The notes: generated by a model from the letters alone, not told the origin. DNA of 64,000 bases from Wyeomyia smithii (GCF_029784165.1 NC_073695.1:229309916-229373915); one strand, 5' to 3'; positions 1-13,380 are shown, counted from the stretch's first letter. Translations and numbers: made by a program.

Positions 1-1340
1 TACTGTACACCGTAAGATGAAAAAATAAATTCAAAAATATTACATTAAATATCACCGAAAACTCGCTTTTTGAAAATATGTTTTTTACGAAAATTAAACA
101 ATTTTAGCTAAACAATATAAATGAATGTTTTTTTGAACTTGGAAAAATAAAAAATAAAAAATAAAAAATTTACAATCTAACAAACCATTTTGGCTCTGAA
201 AATATTTTTGTTATTAATAAGCGTTCGGTTCAGGAAATATGTACTACCAAAGTTAGATTTCTCTATTGCATAAAAAACATAAAGCTGACGTATAAATCAA
301 ACCGAACCGAATTCCCATTGATGATAAGAATATATTTAGAGTCAAAACGATCGGTATAATGTCTTCGACAAAGATGTAGATATTTATTTTTCATCACAAA
401 AAAGAAACATTTTTTAACTTTATTTATTTCTTTTCCTCTGAGTTCAAACAACTATCAATGGTTAGCTAACAGTTAATACTTCTCGTTGAAAAAAAAAATC
501 TTTTAAAAAGTGGTTTATTTTTAAGCGAATTTCGGAATTTATGAGGATATCCCAGAAAAGTCGCATGTTACGTGGCAAGTTTGTAATGGTTTTCGTTTTT
601 AGGTCGTTTATTTAGAGTGTTCGATGGATTTACTTAACCCTATTACTGAATTTGACTTGAACTTTTCATGTTTTTTCTCGTGTACACAATTCGCGAGTGG
701 AATTAACACTGCTATTGGTTCTTTTCCGAATGCATTTACCAGAAATGATTAAAAACCTTTAGCATTTTCTTCTAGGCAGATTCCCAACTTTACGCAAATT
801 TTGAAATTAATGCGGTTGAACGGTGTTTATTTTTCTAGAAGAACAGAATAACTGTCTACAACTTTGCCGAAGTCGTCATATCAACCAAACAACACCGTTT
901 TGTCTCTAATATTTTCTCTTCATGGTAAGAAAATTCTTAGTTTTATGTTTTTCATTTCTCTATTATCAGACAACCATCAATGTTTAGCTGACCTTTCGTA
1001 GTTTAATTTTTCTGCGAGCAGCAGAACACAGCACAAAGTAGAAGGAAGAAGTGTGGTGAAAAAATTGTAACATGAAACAGCCATGCTGGGTTAGTGACCG
1101 GTGAATATTCGTTTAGCTCTTTCCACATATCGACGGAATAACAAGCCTGTTAGTCGTGATTCAAAAAGAAATACCAATAATACGAAATGGCAGTTTAGCC
1201 CATAGGTACATCTATGCAGTTTCCGCCAAATCAAAGAAGATCGAATTAATTAGTTGCCCTTTTTTGCAAAAGATTGCACCTATATCGTATAGACAAAACG
1301 ACAAACAAATTAACAAAAAAATTGAAAGGTATAAAAAAGA
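1..1340. other. AT-rich non-coding DNA
   Basis: No ORF with recognisable motifs, signal peptide or splice pattern was seen on either strand. The stretch is AT-rich with scattered A and T runs. Confidence 0.6.
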
Positions 1341-1344
1341 TCCC

Positions 1345-2795
<1,451 letters not shown>

Positions 2796-2815
<20 letters not shown>

Positions 2816-2885
2816 GATTGAGCTTGGAGATGCGCCGTATCGTACTACCTATACACACACAAGTGTGCGTGTGTTTTGCCGTTCA
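2796..2885 (-). other. ITS2 3' end adjoining the 28S fragment
   Basis: Sequence continuous with the 28S 5' end (on the minus strand, GGCCTCAAATAATGTGTGAC just before the first 28S core bases) resembles the mosquito ITS2/28S boundary. It then runs into a short CA/TG-rich stretch and ends near 2885, where ordinary AT-rich DNA resumes. The fragment therefore crosses the spacer boundary, which fits a piece of genomic rDNA better than a retrocopied mature rRNA. Confidence 0.65.
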
Positions 2886-3049
2886 GAATTATGTTAACTT
2901 CATTGCAAAACATTTGGTATAAAAATGATATTCCGTAACGCAGCTGACAATATTGATGTTGTAACTTTTGATTTTTAGAGTTTTTTAGTATTCGGCTGTA
3001 GAATGGTTAAACACCATTCAATATCGATATTTTAAAAACCGGGATGATG

Positions 3050-3620
3050 TCCACTAACCAAAATCCGACCCCAGACGCCATTTTGACATTCAGAATGACT
3101 GCGCTTGGCCTCTCGAAAACAGTATAACTTAGCCGAAAATCACCGAATATGGATGTTCCCTGAACTAAGATGATGACCAAGGGTCTGAGCTCCGGGCACT
3201 ATTTTGGAATTCAAGATGGCACCTCCGGTTTCTATAAACAGTATAAGTAACCAAATATCCGGAATTGAGACATTGCTCAGAAGCTGCAAATCAACTACAA
3301 AAACCATTTTGAAATCCAAAATAGTCCATTCCGGTTTATGTAAAATAAGTTAAATAATCCAATAAGGGTATTTGTGCAGCTGGGAAAAACCTCTAAACAC
3401 CATTTTGTAATCCAAGATGGCTACTTTCGGTTTCTGGATAACAGTTCAAAGATATTTCTATCCAATAGCTATGGGTATTTCCAAGGCCAGGGATAAACTC
3501 CAGACGCCATTTCAGAATCCATGAAGGTTATTTCCGGTTTCCGGAAAGCCGCCTGACATCGTTTCGAAATCCAATATATACGTATACAGAGCCAAAAATG
3601 GCAACATATCATACAGTGTA
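3050..3620. repeat. Degenerate ~100-bp tandem repeat of a dispersed family
   Basis: Recurring phrases such as CAAGATGG, CCATTTTG and TTCCGGTTTCTG return roughly every 100-120 bases (near 3070, 3200, 3310, 3410, 3510). The same phrase set recurs at 61.9-62.3 kb, so this is an interspersed family with internal tandem structure. No coding capacity. Confidence 0.6.
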
Positions 3621-3801
3621 AGTAATTGTGCAAAATCCGCAATGATGATCAGATCTCTGAGATCGACTGGGTGGTCAGGAGAGGGCAGGGGCTCTGATTT
3701 TTTCTACCCCATAACTGCTCGGTACCAGGATACCCACTCGGGACCATATCTGGTTTCTGTAAATTCGGATCTTCGGAACCATCTTCCGGTGAGATAAATT
3801 A

Positions 3802-4694
3802 GTAACGTATGAGGAAAAAAATCCGAACAAACTTTCGATTCCAAATTAAAATCTTGCAAATCTTAATGCAACTTATTTACAAACCTCATAGGAAAAACTC
3901 AGCTTCACATCGCGCTGATTTCCTTATCCTCTGGAATACTTGCTTTATAGCTTCCTGAATTTCGGATGTTTCAATTGTTTTGAGCTCCTTCTTGATTTTT
4001 CTATCAAACAATCGACGTTTTCTGCTCTTTAACCTTTATGGTAGACCATTAGCTTCAAATTTGCTCAGGAAGTTTCAATAGAGGATTATATTTTTACGGA
4101 ATAAACCCGTTATTGCCTTGCCGCGGATCCGCTAAAGTTGCATTAGCATAATGTACCAATGCAAGGTCTGGCCAAAAAACTACTTTGTCATTTTTATGGT
4201 ACTTATATTCTAAGCTTTAAACCCATTTCATGCAGATCCTTAGTCACTGTTTTTGGATCAATCTGATATTTATTGCCCAGCTCACGATATGAATTCGCAG
4301 ACCGACCAGGCGTCGATCCCTCAATTTCGCTCGAACTTTGCTCTCTTGTAAAGTGCATTTTCGTCCGGAACCAGATTTTCTTTTGAAGGCATTTCCATTC
4401 TCGAAGAGTTTGTCAATAATGTATATGATGTTTTTTTTTATATCCATGAATTTTTAGAATAGTGGAACACTTCACTTTAAGATTTTTCTTTATTTCGCTC
4501 ACAAAAATTGCGAATCAATTTACGACGGTCTTCTTCCGACAACGCCTTTTTCGTAACAAAGCATCACTTGACAGAATCGACTGGTATATGAAAGTGAATC
4601 TTCATTTTGTGGAAAAGGATTTTCAGATTTCTGCAGCACTTCGAAATCGTAGACCAATTTAAAAGTTGTTCGGATTTTTTTCCTCACACGTTAC
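3802..4694 (-). mobile_element. Internally deleted mariner-like transposon with intact TIRs
   Basis: The ends form inverted repeats of about 33 bp. The left end begins GTAACGTATGAGGAAAAAAA and the right end, reverse-complemented, GTAACGTGTGAGGAAAAAAA, followed by a shared TCCGAACAA. Inside, on the minus strand, are mariner transposase pieces: an N-terminal DNA-binding part with KSGSGRKCTLQESK and, after a frameshift, YRELGNKYQIDPKTV (4230-4440), followed almost at once by FWPDLALVHYANATL (4130-4180), a motif from the C-terminal third of mariner transposases. The central segment that would carry the first two catalytic Asp residues is gone, and stops and frameshifts are present. It is non-autonomous, mobilisable only in trans if at all. 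Confidence 0.8.
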
Positions 4695-5235
4695 AACTGT
4701 CAATAAAACCGAACAACATCAAAACTCATGAAATTACTCCAGGAGTTGATTTTCATTCGTTTTGAGTCCAGCTGATGAGTTGTCTCCAAAATTGACATTC
4801 CGGGGCAGATTCCCGATCTTAAACATAGTCCCGGAGATCCAAATTTACCGGGACCATATTAAGTCAACGTCTCTTTAGGTCCCGTATACTAAATATAGAC
4901 AAATTTTTCAATCTTTTGACGGGTCAAGATCCAAAATCGATTGAGAGATGAAAAAGTTAGAAGCATTTCATTTTGAAGGGTACACTGCCGAGCACTTACG
5001 GGTGTTAAAATTGCCGAGTCCATAGGGTTAAACTCGAGTAACGCTGCAATTTTTCACTTAGTATAATATAGTATAATTTGGTCTTGGTTTTGAGTTGATT
5101 TTAACTAGATTTTAAATTGCCATTAAGGGAGTTTGGAAGCACAGAAATAGAGGAGAGTAGTTGTGAATTTATTGTTTATATAAATCGTAAACTGATGTTG
5201 ACTTTGGTATAACCCTTCAACTGCGCGAGACCGTT
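4695..5235. other. AT-rich intergenic DNA
   Basis: No supported gene. This is the 3' side of the minus-strand Gly/Tyr/Asn-rich gene that ends at 5236. Confidence 0.5.
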
Positions 5236-5738
5236 CTATCCGTACATATTTTGCCCGTAATTGTTCTGTCCATAGTTGTTTTGTCCATAACTATCCGGAT
5301 CAAAATCGGACGCACCCCAGCCTGGCATCATCCCGTACGGATCGTAACCTTGTTGCTCCATTCCGTACGGTCCGCCGTATGAAGGACCGTAACCGACTTG
5401 TGCCTGGCCGTGCGACCCGTAATCCACTTGCCCGTTACCAATCATTCCGTAGCTATTTAACCCATTGCTGTTCTGCCCGTAGCTATTTTGTCCGTAGCTG
5501 TTCGGTCCATAGATAATTGTATTATGTCCAACGTATTTGCGCGACGGATAACCCTGATCATAGATTTCTTGAGTATACACAGCCGGTTGGGCTACTCCGT
5601 ATTCTTCGTATCCATTCTAGAATGCGATTCAGAAAGTGAAAACAAACACACCCGTTTTTTCCCTAGATGTTAGATTACCTGTGTCCGAACAACAGAAACT
5701 GCAACAGCAACAACCAGTACCGTGAATAAAGACCTCAT
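5236..5738 (-). CDS. Secreted Gly/Tyr/Asn/Gln-rich low-complexity protein (copy 1)
   Basis: Two exons: 5738-5679 and 5616-5236, with a 62-bp GT-AG intron (donor GTAATC, acceptor TTCTAG) in phase 0 after codon 20. The product is 146 residues. Exon 1 is exactly a signal peptide, MRSLFTVLVVAVAVSVVRTQ. The mature part has a short charged segment (about 21-50, ending near KYVGHNTIIYG) and then imperfect repeats of YGQNSYGQN, GPSYGGPYG and a C-terminal SYGQNNYGQNNYGQNMYG. No cysteine is seen in the mature part and no catalytic motif. I do not recognise the family; low-complexity GYNQ proteins occur among insect cuticle, chorion, silk-like and secretion proteins, so a structural extracellular role is only inference. 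A second gene of the same design lies at 7133-7498 on the same strand. Confidence 0.8.
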
Positions 5739-5773
5739 TTTGCTTTGAGTAGCCTGGGGCAGACCGCGCGTGT

Positions 5774-5790
5774 AGCTTAAATATAAAAAC
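5774..5790 (-). promoter_or_regulatory. TATA-type core promoter of GYNQ copy 1
   Basis: On the minus strand, TTTTATATTTAAG lies about 40-50 bp upstream of the start codon, just after a TCGATCG motif. The same order (TCGATCG, TATTTAAA, then a CTGCCC block) precedes copy 2. Confidence 0.6.
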
Positions 5791-5799
5791 GATCGACTG

Positions 5800-7130
5800 A
5801 GTTTTAATATGTGTGACTATCGAACATCCAATCGAAAATCCATTCGTTTTATGCATGGAATTTTCCTACAAGTTTTATCGGATTTTTTTCCACTGATAAG
5901 TCAAACACCATTCCAGGTTTGAAACCACATAATTTGCCAATACGAAATTAGTTAAATAAACGTCTCAAGGCTCATTTCAGCACAACAATTGTTTCTTTGA
6001 GTATAAAATCTGTGTTTCTTTTATCACTAGAGTTCGGTTTTGTTTAATTATATCGCCTGCAGATTTCGTCACTATATTCTGTACGCAAAATTTAGAAGGT
6101 ACCGAAAATCCGTATCGATTCTGCGCTAATTTAATGCAATTTTTGAACAGGTTCGAAACACAACGAATATTATTCAGGTTCAAACTTAACAGTTCTGGTC
6201 AAAACAGCATTGAATTTTCGCTGGTTGCAAAATAAACCATTCATCGCAAAACCCGTATCAATTTCATACCATGTATCAAAAACATTTGACGTTTCGATAT
6301 AAATTCAGAACAGAAGGTACTGAATGACCGGTCTATTCTGTACACCAGTAGGAACTTCTCTATTCTTTAATCAGCATTATTATAAGAAAATGTATTCTCG
6401 CAGTCCTCACATGGCGACCCTAACGCTTATCTTGACTTAATGTGACTTCAAATAAAATTTAATTTTTTCAAAAAGGGTTTTTTGTTCTAATGAATTAAAG
6501 TATAAGGCAGTCGTACATCAAAAAATCTCTAATCGTTTGTTTGTTTTTTTTTTTTATAAGTGAACTATCAAGAAAACTTGAGTCATTTTGCGTGACGTTG
6601 CTGTTTTCTTTCAAAGTTCTAATTAATTTTTACTATCTATTAATATACTGTTGAACTTATCTGTTTTAAATTTTGGTCGAAGATTGACACTATAGAGAAA
6701 AAATTAAAGCGTGATGAAAAAAAGGAGTGGTTGTTTGTCATTCTTTTTCGAACTTGACTGATTTCATTGCGCTGGAATAGCCTTGGTGGAAGATAAAATC
6801 TAACAAAATATTAAATTTTTAGTCTGGACAGTAAAATAAAACAACAGGTATTGATATTGTGTCATGCCAAAACTAAAGCTAGGTGGTAGTCATTACATGG
6901 CGACCCTGTAGCCGCTTATAATTAACATTTGGAATACGGAAATGGTGCAAATTTTTTTCAAAGATTAGGTCCCTAATTGATATTTATTTCGATGATCCGT
7001 TGAAAGTCTTTTGCAAAAATTTAAAATGTATTGGATGCGCATATAACAACTTAAACAATACTAGGTTGCACTTCATTACCCAAGATGTTCATTAACATGA
7101 AAGGTTCAGACCTGCGCTCCGTCATAACTC
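5800..7130. other. AT-rich intergenic DNA between the GYNQ genes
   Basis: No gene supported. A short phrase, ACATGGCGACCCT, occurs twice in the same direction (near 6411 and 6894), which may mark the ends of an old insertion. Confidence 0.4.
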
Positions 7131-7132
7131 CC

Positions 7133-7498
7133 TCAGTATTCATTCTGTCCGTAAATCGGTCCGTTACCGTGAACCGGCGGCCACATTCCTATCGGTGGGT
7201 AGTACCCTGGATATAGTGGTCCATATGGCGGTCGCCAGTAAGAGGGTGGTCCATACCCATAATTGTTATGACCGTTGCTGTTCTGTCCATCGATATATTG
7301 CACGTGACCAATAAATTTGCTGGGATCATCCGAATATACTCCGATGTATGTTTCGGCTTCATCCTGAAAATAATGCAAGGAAAAAAATCATTTTACTTTC
7401 TAGAAAAAAGATTTTTCAATATATGGTACACTAGTTACTGGCACCGGAACGGCAGAAACCGCAACCACAACAAACAAGACACTCAGAAATATCTTCAT
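7133..7498 (-). CDS. Secreted Gly/Tyr/Asn/Pro-rich protein (copy 2)
   Basis: Two exons: 7498-7439 and 7363-7133, with a phase-0 GT-AG intron after codon 20 (donor GTAACT, acceptor TTTCAG), the same position and phase as in the gene at 5236-5738. The product is 96 residues: signal peptide MKIFLSVLFVVVAVSAVPVP, then an acidic linker (DEAETYIGVYSDD), a segment DPSKFIGHVQYIDGQ that aligns with PSRKYVGHNTIIYGP of copy 1, then GQNSNGHNNYGYGPP and a Pro/Tyr/Gly-rich tail ending YGQNEY. It is shorter and richer in Pro and Trp than copy 1. The shared exon layout, linker motif and promoter show that the two are tandem paralogues. Function unknown; an extracellular structural role is inference. Confidence 0.8.
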
Positions 7499-7535
7499 AT
7501 CGTTTTGTAATGTCATGAGGCAAAACGCCTTGGGC

Positions 7536-7562
7536 AGTTTAAATACGAAATCGATCGACCCA
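7536..7562 (-). promoter_or_regulatory. TATA-type core promoter of GYNQ copy 2
   Basis: On the minus strand TCGATCGATTTCG is followed by TATTTAAAC and then CTGCCCAAGG, matching the arrangement upstream of copy 1 with similar spacing to the start codon. Confidence 0.6.
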
Positions 7563-7854
7563 TTTGTTTTCAAATGCATTTTTATCAATGTTGCGAACGC
7601 TAGGTGAAAAGATTCATTCGTTACAAGCACAACACAAGTTTTGCGGATTTAATCACATCTGCTATGCTTTTCAACTCGCTGTTTTACAAGGACTGAATTA
7701 AAATTTTACGCAATTGGTGAATAGTCGTTTCAAAGTTTCTAGCTAACGAAGTAAAAGCTTAATCAATAGCACAAAAATCGTGGGACTCAAGTTACTTCCT
7801 TGTGGAATCACCCAGTGGTTTCATCGGGCAATTTATCTCTACTGAGTCATAGAT

Positions 7855-7910
7855 AAGGGGTAATCCACATACCACGTGGACAGCTTTGGGGGGGATTTTT
7901 GCATAATACA
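7855..7910. mobile_element. Truncated end of a TTA-flanked foldback MITE
   Basis: AATCCACATACCACGTGGAC followed by AGCTTTGGGGGGG matches the terminal region of the complete elements at 10934-11091 and 20016-20155, but the other half is absent. Confidence 0.6.
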
Positions 7911-8680
7911 TGGTGCGATGAGTACTTTTGATAGTCCATTGAGTTTCGTTAATGATCAAGATCATCAAGTTTTTAAACTTTTAATCATTCATTTCGATGA
8001 ATCTATGCTCGTTGCGAGTGAACAACAAATAACTTACCAAAAAGGCGTATTTTCATAAAAAAACTAAAATTTTCCAAACTTAATTTTGAAATATTTCAGA
8101 AAAGAGGTCAACTTGTTTTTGTTCCAATTTAGTGTTATTTTCTAATACCCTAAACTTTAATTCCCCCTAGAATCTCCCTAGAATTCCTAATTTTATTAAA
8201 TTGCTAACGTCATTGACAATCATAGGAGTACAATATTAAAACATAAGCTTCAAGAAATTATTTTCTCTTCCCATTATGAAATTTTTAGTAAACGTTTAAA
8301 AAAATTAGGAATGTTGAGTGTACAAAATTCCATTCAGATCTAAAATGGTCGATATTTTACGATAGGTCATTTGCCATGGGTTTACTATTTTGATTTTGCA
8401 CCATCACATTCATTTCCGGAATCACACAGTCATGGAGCACAACTACAGACATTGAGTCATGAAAGTTTGCGAGCTTGATCAAAATATATGAACAAGTTTC
8501 GAGCCAGTTGCAAAGTTTGTCAACAGACTTTGCTAAAACGTTGCATAATCTCCGGCAGCGTTGATACCTATAAAACGGCAGTAATAAAAGACTGCTCAAT
8601 ATTTCACAGATGCTTCAAAGTTTCGCTTCGCATGCACTGCATCTCTAAATGTATGATTAGAAATTCCAACATTACCCATT
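7911..8680. other. AT-rich DNA without a supported gene
   Basis: Short ORFs exist on both strands but none has recognisable motifs or flanking splice signals. Confidence 0.4.
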
Positions 8681-8689
8681 CTCTCGAAA

Positions 8690-9900
8690 CCACTTCATCA
8701 TCCGTCGTGTCGGTTGCTTGCTGGAACTTGCTACGAGCGCTGCAGCAGCAACCTTCAAGGTGCAAAGCTCTCTCAATTTCCTTCGACTCCGACGCCCCAA
8801 TCCACAGCCTCTGCCAGCCAGTCGTGGAGGCACTTTTCTGTCGATTCCGTCGACGTTCCCCAGACTGTTTTGCAAACGAGGTCCACATCCAACTTCAAAA
8901 ACTCTGCTCTTCCACTAACTCTGCTCTACTGGATCGGAACCGAGCCGAACGGGCCAGGAGCGAAGTACAGAAAGAATACGCGAGCATTCATTCTTGTGCG
9001 GAAAACGGTGTTTGAAGGAGCGAGGTACTCAACTCTCCCCTTCCCGCTACCATTTTAATGCATATATGCTGTACCCACAGCACAAGCCGTGATCATTTGT
9101 TCCCAGTGTTATGATTCCCGAGGGGTGAGCCGATTTGTGTCAAAACTTCGTCAAAAATTGTCAGTGCTGTGATACAAGTTAGCAACGTTGTGGGATTACA
9201 CAAAATAAATGGTTGATGGAAAACCTGCAACAAATGTCATCAAAATCTTCAGGATAAGCCCTTCAAAAGAAAAGCCCCCCTCGATCCGTTGCATTGTACA
9301 GCCGGTGTAAATCGCCCGAAGACGATTTTGCTATCCACCCAGCAGCTCGCTGTCAAGCAGAGGCACCGAAGACCAGGCGTATAAACCGAAAACAATAATA
9401 GCGGTTTCATAGTCATAGTCATATTGCATGCCATAGTGTCGTTGCTGATGCTGGCTTTTATGCGCTTCGAAGCTGTGTTTCGCCACGTTCAAAGCGACTG
9501 ACCGTTTCATCCCTTCAGCGTTGTACACACCACCCATCATCACTACGTTAGTTTACAGCCAACGGGGTGCTTGGTGTGAGTGAGTATCACCTTCCGAGCT
9601 CTGGGTCACTCACTCCGTCGTCGTTGTCGTTCCGATGGGATTGCATCGACGCTTACGAAGTGATCGACGACGAAGACGATGTCGACGACAATGCGGGCAA
9701 CTTCCGCCACTTGGTGACCATGGTGATTGGGTGACAGCACTCTCACCCCATTTGTTCTCACCGTAGTTGGCGAGGCACTCACCACATGATGGTTGTATCT
9801 AGCGTCTTCACTTCGGTAGCGTAGAGTGTAGTGCTCGTAAAAGTGTGCGCGCATGTGTGTCCAGCAAAGAGTGAGCTGCCTCACATACACTCAGCAGGCG
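8690..9900. other. GC-richer, apparently non-repetitive island; no product assigned
   Basis: 8690-9060 has higher GC and overlapping open frames on both strands, none with recognised motifs. 9600-9700 is rich in GTCGTCGTTGTCG/GACGACGAAGACG triplets. This composition is typical of untranslated exons, promoters or poorly conserved coding exons in mosquito genes. It may belong to the minus-strand transcription unit suggested at 14292-14493, but nothing in the sequence proves this. Confidence 0.3.
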
Positions 9901-10930
9901 TTTGCTGTGATTAATGATTATATCCTAATGAATGTGTGTTTTTCTACTGTTGCTGTTGCTTTCTGCTGATAGGGTAGGGTGGCTCTCCGGCAACCCTCGT
10001 TCGTTTGAATCGTAATCTCAAGTTATTGGAATGGTTGAGTACAGTAAATGGTTTTTCTAGCTCGAAACAAACCTACAAGAACCCCACTCGGGTACAGTTG
10101 TTTGATTAATCGTGTTCTTAGCCTGCTAGGGTGAGCGCGGCAACGTTGGACAACGTTGGCTTCAACAAAAATACTTAGTGGAAATTATTTTTCTGGTCAA
10201 AAAAGTACCAACTGTTATGTTTCGCGATTCTCTAGCTAAATGTCTATCAGCTGATTTTTAATCGAATTTTCTTTTTTTTTTTAGGTAAGCACCTTAAAAG
10301 TTGATTGTCGATGGATTTGGATGTGAAATAACCAGAGTAACAAATTAAGGTACAGATGATACAGATTGTGCTCAACTACACGGTTGATAAGTTTCATATT
10401 GAATTGCTGCACTTAAATGTCAACGCTTTTAAATCGGCTCAACATAGTATGTATGCAATGTAAACTTTGATATGAGTTTAATTTTACAAGTCATATGAAC
10501 GGATAGAAAAATTGCAAAGCGTTCATTTTTTTCTTACCGCGTTTGATGTTGCGCTCGTGCTCAGATGCTTCTACGAAAACTTTTTTGTTCATCACATGAA
10601 CAATTGAAATAAATGTGTTTATCATACGTTTTTGATCAAAAATGTTATGTTAATTTGACCAATACATGATTTCAAAGCTTTGATCTTCAAACTATTATTA
10701 GTAATGAAAGCCTTTTCAATTAAATAATCATGTCATTTAACAATGCAAATATAGCAAATGCTGCAAGTGTCTTAATGTATGTGCAGATGGAATCATTATT
10801 ATTTATAAACAACATAGACATCCAGGGGTGAAGGAGATTTTTCATGGAGCATTTATTTCAAACTTGAAACTCAGAATTAACAAAAATTTCCAATCAAATG
10901 ATATACTAAAAGTAAAAATGTATGAGGCTC
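9901..10930. other. AT-rich intergenic or intronic DNA
   Basis: Nothing recognisable beyond short homopolymer runs. Confidence 0.4.
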
Positions 10931-10933
10931 TTA

Positions 10934-11091
10934 GGGGCCATCCACGTACCACGTGGACAGATTTTTAACGATTTTGACTCCCTTCCCCCCGTGGACAAAT
11001 GCCCATATAAATTCTTTTTTTTTGTAGGGACCGTGGACATTACACAGCCCCCCCCCCCCCAAAGCTGTCCACGTGGTTTGTGGATGGCCCC
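10934..11091. mobile_element. Foldback MITE, TTA target-site duplication
   Basis: Starts GGGGCCATCCACGTACCACG and ends GTGGATGGCCCC as its inverted complement, with TTA directly on both sides (10931-10933 and 11092-11094). The inverted arms extend further (GTGGACAG / CTGTCCAC). It carries a poly-C tract. A second complete copy is at 20016-20155. The 3-bp TTA duplication suggests a PIF/Harbinger-type (TWA) MITE; this class assignment is inference. Confidence 0.8.
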
Positions 11092-11169
11092 TTAGGTGTA
11101 CACACGCAGGTTCGCTGGTGTGATGCCATTTGACTGGCATCGCTAACCAATGAAAGTATACTTGCAACC

Positions 11170-11760
11170 ATTAGGTCTTCCTTTCTGATGTCTGTGTTAG
11201 GAAAATAACTCTTCGGTACAAAGAAAACCAAATAAAACCAACTATGAAGAGTTTTTATTTTTATCTGTGTATAGATAAGGTAGAAGGAAGATGCAAAGTG
11301 ACAAAATATCTAAAGAACGAAGACTTACATACCATCGACCGATGTGAAAATGTTGCCTGAAAACGATGCCATTTACTCTACCTTTTTGATGTCTGTGTTA
11401 GGAAAATATCTCTTCAGTACAAAGGAAAGCGAACGGAACTTGCTATGAAAATTGTAAAAAACATATGTGTATTGGTCAGCACAGCACACAGAAGCATGAC
11501 ACGAGCTGGCAAAATTTTTTATACAACGAAGGTATTAGACACCGTCTGTCGATGTGAGATTACTGTGAGAGTCTATTCAATTAATTCAATGGTGTTCCGT
11601 TGCCCTCTAACCAGCTATGTTCATTTTTCGCTGCAGTGTTTTCGACAAAAATTTTACTCGCATGCGATGTCAATTCACCTACGCATGAAAACATTTCGTC
11701 TACCTTTTTGATGTCTGTGTTAGGGAAATAAGCCAATCGTATGAAAAATGTATGTAAATA
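11170..11760 (+). repeat. Three-copy tandem repeat (GATGTCTGTGTTAGG family)
   Basis: The phrase TGATGTCTGTGTTAGGAAAAT, followed by TCTTCNGTACAAAG, begins near 11185, 11389 and 11709, so unit lengths are about 205 and 320 bp. The last copy is degenerate. A distant relative (TTTTGATGTCAGCGTCAGGG) occurs near 22996. No coding capacity recognised. Confidence 0.65.
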
Positions 11761-12230
11761 TTCGATTTTAAAATTATCCCTCGATGTTCACCACGTAACA
11801 AGAAAAAGATGATAATGATTATTAAATGGAAAAAAAAAATAATTCACAAGAATAAAAGTTAACGACCTCTTTTTATTTTTTTAAAGAAATTGTAACAAAA
11901 TGTTCAGTATGGATAAACGAAAGACAAATGTATTATTAAAGGTTTTTTCTTAGGTTCTCTTCATTCTTATCAGGAATTATTATATTTGAGTGAATTTAAT
12001 TCGAAAACATGTTAAAAACTGTAATAGTTTTAAATATCTTGAATGTAGAAGCACACAGATTTATTTCTTTGGCATTTTCTTTCGAAACTGGAAATAATTA
12101 CCTGTAATTTGATGGTTTAATTATGAAGTTTTGAAAATAAAATACATCGAATAAAGCCGAAGTCGAATAAGTCGAAAATAATCAAACCCTTAGTTTGTCG
12201 TTCGGTGATTAGGGCAACCATCTCCGTAAT

Positions 12231-12709
12231 AGGGTGACCATAAAAACAGCATTATTCGATGTACTTCATTTATAAAAATTTATAACTTTTGAACCAGTTT
12301 ATCGATTTTTGATTTTTTTGGATCACATTGAGGGCATATGTGCCCTTCAAATTGACAGATATTTTTATGTTTGCTCCAAACAGAACGACAAACTAATAAG
12401 AAAGGCATATTTTTATGAAAAATATCAATAACTTCGAGAGAGATATTCTCGATGTAAGCATTGCGAATTGTTTATCTTGAAAAGCCTTTAAAGTCGTTCA
12501 AACACAGTTTTAATGTTAAAATTGAAATAATGTTAGACCTGAAAATGTGTTTTTTTCAATCTAAATCGATTTTTTTCAAAGATAGAGAAATTTTTTGTTC
12601 AAAGTTGCTTAAAGTTAACGGAGATATAATATTGTAGGACAACTTTTTCTTCTATCCCTAAAGATAGAAAAGTTATATGCTCGATTTCGTTGAATATTTG
12701 GTTCACCCT
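12231..12709. mobile_element. MITE with AGGGTGACCA / TGGTTCACCCT ends
   Basis: About 480 bp, flanked by TA-containing sequence. Internal sequence (for example TTTGCTCCAAACAGAACGAC and poly-T next to GATTTAGATTG-like segments) matches, in reverse orientation, the element at 43059-43660. It is non-coding. Confidence 0.65.
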
Positions 12710-13380
12710 AATTTTTCAATAGGCGCCTTATCACATGTAACAACTTTGTAGACAAAAGTTTTTCATTAAAATGTTGCTATCGAACTCTAAATCCAAATTT
12801 CCCTCCAAACTTGGTTTCTGTACCATTGTGCATTGTTGCACTCGAGAGTGATCGCAAGTGATGAATTCAAATAAAACTACTCTTTTGACGTTGGACTACG
12901 TCTTACTTTAGTAGTGTGGCGTGGTGTGAAAAATGTGCTCTTCTGAAAAGCATATTGTGTTACTACCACTAAACGAACTATAAACGCTAATATCTTGATC
13001 GAAAGGTGAAGAATGCTGAGGCAAACTTCTGGTACAACATTTGACACATCTTTTTAATGGTGAATTCATGGGAAGTTGTGTTGAAAATCTATCAGTTTTG
13101 TTTTAGTTTCTCAGCGTTCTATCAAACACTAACTCACTTCTCAATCTGAGAACAGAATGGTATTGTGTAGAAACGTACATTCCATGTGCCTTTTTAAATG
13201 CATGTATTGCTGCCTTTAGCGAACAGGTCTTGACTAAAAACCTCTTAATCAATAGTTGAAGTTTTTCTCAAAGTTTTGATATAACAATTAGCATACTGTT
13301 TTAATTGAAAATCAGTAAAAAAATGAACTGAAAATAAATTAGAAAAGCAGCAGCCAACCTATCACAAGCTTTCTGTGTTG
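12710..13380. other. AT-rich intergenic DNA
   Basis: No gene supported. Confidence 0.4.

Noticed and set aside
8488..9058. Protein-coding gene of up to 175 codons
   Set aside because: Three alternative frames of similar length on both strands, no signal, domain or splice evidence favouring any of them.
9606..9890. Minus-strand ORF of 94 codons
   Set aside because: Driven by GTC/GAC triplet repeats; no recognisable protein features.
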